A DNA stretch of 33,466 nt from Chloroflexota bacterium (GTDB lineage: Bacteria; Chloroflexota; Limnocylindria; P2-11E). The notes beneath the pieces were generated by a model. The model worked only from the letters and a program-made list of their open reading frames with translations. It was not told where the DNA came from and searched no databases. Positions within the stretch are counted from its first letter, which is position 1; every line of letters begins with the position of its first letter. A program made the translations under genes and the position numbers. This document shows positions 29,911-33,466 of this stretch, in pieces. Where the stretch lies: positions 1 to 33,466 of the forward strand of contig VBDQ01000085.1 in NCBI GenBank assembly GCA_005889075.1, read 5' to 3'.

Positions 29911-30579
29911 ATGGCGGAGCTGTTCGAGGCGATCAAGAGCGGGGACGGCGCCACGGTGGACCGGCTGCTCGAACGGGACCGGGCTCTTGTCGATGCGCGG
30001 GACGAGACCGGGCTCTCGCCGGTCCTGGTCGCGCTCTATCGAGGGAAGGGCGAGATCGCGGCCAGTATCCTGCGACGCCGGCCGATCCTGAACGTGTTCG
30101 AGGCGAGCGCGACAGGCGACCTCAAGCGCGTACGCGAGCTCGTCGAATCGGACCGCTCGCTCGCGAACGCGATTTCGCCCGATGGGTTCTCACCGCTTGG
30201 GCTGGCGGCGTTCTTCAAACGGCGCGAGCTGGTGCGCTATCTGCTCGCCCGCGGCGCGGACGTCGCCCCAGCGTCGCGGCAAGGTGGTTTCACCGCGCTG
30301 CATTCGGCTGTCGCCACCGATACGGGGGCATGCGACGGCGAGATCGTGCTGATGCTGCTGGAGCGCGGCGCGGATCCGAACGCTCGGAGCCAGTCAGGAG
30401 GGACACCGCTCCACACCGCCGCATTCACGGGCGACCACGAGGTCGCGGGGCGCCTGCTCGCGCGAGGCGCTGATCCAGCAATCGCGAACCGCGACGGCAA
30501 GACCGCGCTCGACATCGCGCGAGAGCGTAGGCACACCGAGGTCGCGAGGTTGCTCGAGGAGCGCGCGCGCCCGGACTAG
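29911..30579 (+). CDS. ankyrin-repeat protein
   Basis: 222 residues made of about six ankyrin repeats. Examples are GFSPLGLAAFFKRRELVRYL with LARGAD (about 91-116), GFTALHSAVATDTGACDGEIV (split repeat) and GGTPLHTAAFTGDHEVAGRL with LARGADP (about 168-193). No signal peptide, so cytoplasmic; a protein-binding role is all that can be said. GGGGAGG precedes the ATG. It is divergent from marR across the operator. Its TAG shares CTAG with the stop of the convergent arginase gene. Confidence 0.9.
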   Translation: MAELFEAIKSGDGATVDRLLERDRALVDARDETGLSPVLVALYRGKGEIAASILRRRPILNVFEASATGDLKRVRELVESDRSLANAISPDGFSPLGLAAFFKRRELVRYLLARGADVAPASRQGGFTALHSAVATDTGACDGEIVLMLLERGADPNARSQSGGTPLHTAAFTGDHEVAGRLLARGADPAIANRDGKTALDIARERRHTEVARLLEERARPD

Positions 30580-31505
30580 AGGATCGTCTGGCCGAGCGCC
30601 GAGGCGACGAGCTCCACCGCGAGCGCGGCTGTCCGGTTGCCCTGGTCGAGGATCGGATTTACTTCCGCGATCTCGAGCGATCGCAGCTTTCCTGACGCCG
30701 CGAGCATCTCCATCGCCAGCTGCGCTTCGCGATAGGTCAGGCCGCCCCTTACCGGCGTGCCCACGCCGGGGGCTTCATCGGGATCGATCGCGTCCATGTC
30801 GAGCGAAAGGTGTATGCCTTCGCCCCTGCTCGCGACCGCGATCGCCTTCTCCATGGCTGCGCTCATGCCCATTCGGTCGATGTCGGCCATCGTGATCGCG
30901 GTGACGCCGGCGGCCCTGATGTTCTCCTTCTCACCCTCGTCGATGTCGCGGATCGCCATGAGTGCGCTGTTCCGTCCTTCGACCGATCCACGGAGAGGCT
31001 TCGGGAAAGGCTCGTCGGCGAGGCCGAGCGCGACGGCGAACGGCATCCCGTGGACGTTGCCCGATGGAGAGGTCCGCGGGGTGTTGATGTCGCCGTGCGC
31101 GTCCATCCAGATCACGCCGGGCCGCCGTCCGCTGCGCGCGATCCCCGCGAGAGTTCCGATGGACATCGAATGGTCGCCTCCGATGACGACCGGAAAGGCA
31201 CCCTTGCCGGCGACTTGGGCGACACGATCGGCGAGCTCCGTCGCGACCCGGACGATCTCGGTCACGTGGTGCGCACGATTGCCGCCGCTCGGAAGGTCGC
31301 GCTCGTCCATCGGTCGGTACTTCTGCTCGGCGCGCCCCTCGTCGCGATCCGCGACGCGGACGTTGCCGCCCTCGTGGACGCGGTAGCCGAGATCGACGAG
31401 ACGATCGCGAAGGCCGGCATAGCGGATCGCGGAGGGTCCCATGTCTACGCCACGCCGGTTTCCACCGAGGTCCATCGGGACGCCGATGATCGCGACGTCC
31501 TTCAC
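30576..31505 (-). CDS. rocF: arginase
   Basis: 309 residues, normal for arginase. Binuclear Mn ligands: H112 in GGDHS, D135, H137 and D139 in DAHGD, D236 and D238 in LSLDMDAIDP; substrate loop segment SPSGNVHGMPF (146-156). It hydrolyses arginine to ornithine and urea. It belongs to the arginase rather than agmatinase branch by these loops and by EVNPILDQGNRTA at the C-terminus. The ATG overlaps the fabZ stop (ATGA), so it is transcribed after fabZ, a pairing without an obvious metabolic reason. Confidence 0.93.
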   Translation of the reverse strand: MKDVAIIGVPMDLGGNRRGVDMGPSAIRYAGLRDRLVDLGYRVHEGGNVRVADRDEGRAEQKYRPMDERDLPSGGNRAHHVTEIVRVATELADRVAQVAGKGAFPVVIGGDHSMSIGTLAGIARSGRRPGVIWMDAHGDINTPRTSPSGNVHGMPFAVALGLADEPFPKPLRGSVEGRNSALMAIRDIDEGEKENIRAAGVTAITMADIDRMGMSAAMEKAIAVASRGEGIHLSLDMDAIDPDEAPGVGTPVRGGLTYREAQLAMEMLAASGKLRSLEIAEVNPILDQGNRTAALAVELVASALGQTIL

Positions 31506-31948
31506 TGGGCTTTCGACTTCGGTTGAAAGATCGCGAGGATCACGCCTTCTGCGGCGAGCTCGTCGCCGACCATCGTGCGGACGTTCACGCGCGCGAATCC
31601 GCGACGCATCCGCTCGACCTTCGCTTCAAAACGCGCGGTGTCGCCCGGCTTCACCATGCGCTTGAAGCGCATGTTCTCGATCCCCGCGAATAGACCGAGA
31701 CCCTCGCGGTAGTCGGCGTGCGCCATCGCCGCCACCGTTGCGGCTTGCGCCATCGACTCAACGAGGATCACCCCCGGTACGATCGGATTGCCCGGAAAGT
31801 GCCCCGCCTGGTACCACTCGGTGCCCGTGAAGGTGTGCTCGGCCACCGCGCGCACGCCCGGGTCCAGCTCTGTAACACGATCGATAAGAAGGAACGGCTC
31901 GCGGTGTGGGATAAGGGCTTTGATGCCCGCCATATCGAGCTCTGGCAC
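31502..31948 (-). CDS. fabZ: 3-hydroxyacyl-ACP dehydratase
   Basis: 148 residues from GTG 31948 (VPELDMAGIKALIPHREPF), which gives the usual FabZ N-terminus; ATG 31933 is the alternative (143 residues). Hot-dog fold with catalytic His in AGHFPGNPIVPGV and Glu in ILVESMAQAA. It dehydrates beta-hydroxyacyl-ACP during fatty acid synthesis. No strong ribosome site is visible for either start. First gene of a two-gene operon with arginase. Confidence 0.93.
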   Translation of the reverse strand: MPELDMAGIKALIPHREPFLLIDRVTELDPGVRAVAEHTFTGTEWYQAGHFPGNPIVPGVILVESMAQAATVAAMAHADYREGLGLFAGIENMRFKRMVKPGDTARFEAKVERMRRGFARVNVRTMVGDELAAEGVILAIFQPKSKAQ

Positions 31949-32050
31949 GGCCGGAGCATATCTAGCCGCCCGGCGATCCCCCGGCCGACGGCGGCCGGTC
32001 ACGAAACTCTTCTCCATGTATGGCGTTAGGACAGGTGGGAGGGCCACCCC

Positions 32051-32515
32051 ATGACCGAGACCTTTCGCGCTAGCCGGACCGCGGCGCTCGCGCTCCTCGC
32101 GCTCGCGCTCCTCGCGGGAGCGGTCGCCGCGAATGCAGCCGTTCGTGTGAGTCCCTTCACTCCACCGATGGGCGGGACCGCCGATCCGGCGACGAACACG
32201 AACACGACGCCGGCGCAGATGCCGAACGAGATCGACTCCCCGGCCATCGCTCCGGCGATGGTGCCCGACACGATGCGCGCCGCGCCCCCGGCGACCGCCG
32301 ACGGCAGCGCGAATCAAACGTCGACGGCGAGCGATTCCACCACGCCTTCGACGGGCACCTCATCGAGTGATTCCGCTCCGGGGGGTGGACAAGGCATGGC
32401 ACCGTCGCGCTGGTCGGAGCCCGTCACCGGCTATCCACCCGGGTACGTGGCGCCGGCGCAGCTCGCGCCGACACAGCTTTCGCCGAAGATCCCGCGCCCT
32501 GGCAGCAGTCAGTAG
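32051..32515 (+). CDS. secreted Pro/Ser/Thr-rich protein
   Basis: 154 residues. Basic start, then LALLALALLAGAVAANA as a signal peptide cleaved near ANA-AV. The mature part has low complexity (Ala, Pro, Ser, Thr, Asn) with no cysteine and no domain, ending in PGYVAPAQL, then KIPRPGSSQ. It is probably exported and disordered. A perfect 11-bp hairpin terminator follows the stop. Not recognised; it might be a lineage-specific cell-surface linker protein. Confidence 0.65.
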   Translation: MTETFRASRTAALALLALALLAGAVAANAAVRVSPFTPPMGGTADPATNTNTTPAQMPNEIDSPAIAPAMVPDTMRAAPPATADGSANQTSTASDSTTPSTGTSSSDSAPGGGQGMAPSRWSEPVTGYPPGYVAPAQLAPTQLSPKIPRPGSSQ

Positions 32516-32529
32516 TTACCTCGTGAATT

Positions 32530-32556
32530 GAAGGGCCGCCCAAGTCGGGCGGCCCT
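32530..32556. terminator. bidirectional hairpin terminator
   Basis: AAGGGCCGCCC (32530-32540) pairs perfectly with GGGCGGCCCTT (32546-32556) around AAGTC. It lies between the stop of the secreted protein gene and the convergent gene ending at 32581, so it can serve both. Confidence 0.8.
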
Positions 32557-32580
32557 TCACCTTGTGTGAGTCCGCGCGAG

Positions 32581-33466
32581 TTACTTCTTGCCGATCGTGC
32601 CCGGTCCAGCTTTGCCAGTTCCGTCGGGCAACGAGACTTTATCCGAGAAGACGTCCTCGTCGTTGGTCACCCCGTTGGCTGGCGCGTAGGGATCGAAGTT
32701 GCGGGTGTCGAGGCCGGCGAGAGAACGGTGAAGTCGTAGGGTGTCGCTCCGCCGGTTCCGCCGGCGAGCACGTAATCCGAGTTCCGAGCCTGGACTCCGG
32801 GCTGCCCCGGAGCGAAGCCGCCCGTCGGCGTCGTGTTCTCGTTCGGAACGCGCTCAGTCCGGTAGTAGCTCACGCCGATCCGATCACCCTTGCTCGGGCT
32901 CTGATCGACGGCCGCGAAGTAGTGGTCGAGACCCGTGTCCGGATTGACCGTGCCCTTTTCGGTCCAAGTGAGGCCGCCGTCGGTCGAGATCGAGATCTGG
33001 ATGTCGTACTCACCGTTTCGGTAGTCCTGCCAGACCGCCTGAAGGTGATTGTTCTGCGTGTTGTCCTTGGTGATGCGTGGGAAGTCATTCGTACGGATGA
33101 AAGCGCCGGGGATGCACTCCTCGGGACCTCGCCCGAAGTTGCACAGTGGCTCCCCGGCGATGATGTCGTCGCCGACCTTCGCCGGTGTCGCGCAGTTCAG
33201 GTGAGCGGTTCCCGCGGAGGAGCTGCCCGTCGGCTTGCAGTGGACGCCGAGCTGCTGCCCGTTGGGGTTCCCTGCGGGGGTGTTCCCGTTGTTGAAGATG
33301 GCCTCGAGATCGCCGCTCGGCAGGGCGACCGAGTACGAGCCCTGATCGAAGTTGCACTTGTGCTCGCTCAGGTTGGGATTGAAGAAGTTTCCGAAGAAGC
33401 AGAGCGCGTCGGCCGTCCCGCTGATCTCCTCCGGCGTCGACCAGGTGACCGCGTGGTCGGTCGACA
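32581..33466 (-). pseudogene. BNR/sialidase-like secreted protein, partial and frameshifted
   Basis: Only the C-terminal part is inside the window; the gene continues past 33466. The frame reads VDHAVTWSTPEEISGTADAL at the window edge, several CN/CK-rich loops, then ISISTDGGLTWTEKGTV, a classic BNR Asp-box, and DRIGVSYYRTERVPNENT. This frame hits a stop at 32667. A shifted frame gives the natural end: LDTRNFDPYAPANGVTNDED to a TAA at 32581-32583. The two frames meet at about 32715-32735, so one base is gained or lost there. It may be a true frameshift or a sequence error. Likely an extracellular beta-propeller binding or sialidase-like protein; activity unknown. Confidence 0.65.

Noticed and set aside
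1-33466. CRISPR array, insertion sequences, rRNA
   Set aside because: No regularly spaced direct repeats, transposase genes or rRNA-like sequence were seen.

Overview
The window reads as a high-GC chromosomal segment from a bacterium that is neither a typical proteobacterium nor a classic actinobacterium. GTG starts are frequent, many genes overlap by ATGA, and four convergent gene pairs share their stop codons. The gene set combines an actinobacterium-like ImuA/ImuB/DUF6504 cassette, a DevS/DevR-type two-component system, DoxX, cupredoxin, paired NRAMP-like transporters and a selenocysteine tRNA. A soil or groundwater Chloroflexota lineage, or a related Terrabacteria lineage, is my best guess. 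That placement is inference; no rRNA or marker gene here proves it.

Layout. 0-2.4 kb: a minus-strand mutagenesis cassette (ImuA-like, ImuB-like, DUF6504) behind a perfect GAAC-N4-GTTC LexA-type palindrome, with a divergent small zinc-ribbon gene. 2.4-4.8 kb: MFS exporter, tRNA-Sec (anticodon UCA), a decayed DUF1801-like gene and a tandem DUF4389 membrane protein. 4.9-10.3 kb: an apparent hypoxia/redox regulon. Genes for a DoxX-like membrane protein, a receiver-like protein with three cysteines, a GAF histidine kinase and a NarL-type regulator form one operon. Neighbouring genes encode small membrane proteins, a cupredoxin lipoprotein, a second cysteine-containing receiver-like paralogue and an 80-residue protein. 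The three intergenic regions carry repeated 14-bp inverted repeats of the form GGGNC-N4-GNCCC, the shape of the mycobacterial DosR/DevR box, often 22 bp apart centre to centre.

10.4-15.2 kb: GT4 glycosyltransferase, FolE and a RibD-type reductase as one operon, then a DUF2231-Rieske protein, a pirin and thioredoxin. 15.2-20.1 kb: a three-gene overlapping operon of TPR protein, SPOR/beta-propeller lipoprotein and a protein built like an adenine DNA methylase but lacking the catalytic motifs. 20.2-24.1 kb: a soluble MgtE_N-CBS sensor gene overlapping an NRAMP-like transporter gene, convergent with a second NRAMP-like transporter. 24.2-26.5 kb: fatty acid synthesis (FabF, AccB) with a small zinc protein. 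26.6-29.9 kb: SpoIIM-like membrane protein, GT2 glycosyltransferase, a frameshifted cysS and MarR. 29.9-33.5 kb: ankyrin protein beside a MarR operator, arginase, FabZ, a secreted low-complexity protein, and the frameshifted C-terminal part of a BNR/sialidase-like secreted protein running off the window.

The most promising system is the 4.9-10.3 kb regulon. The kinase keeps the His and Tyr that, in mycobacterial DosS, ligate and face heme. The regulator keeps the DosR recognition-helix sequence. Matching DNA boxes sit upstream of its own operon and of adjacent operons. Two paralogous, apparently undescribed receiver-like proteins with three conserved cysteines are encoded inside it. The split MgtE-sensor/NRAMP pair is the second most interesting arrangement.
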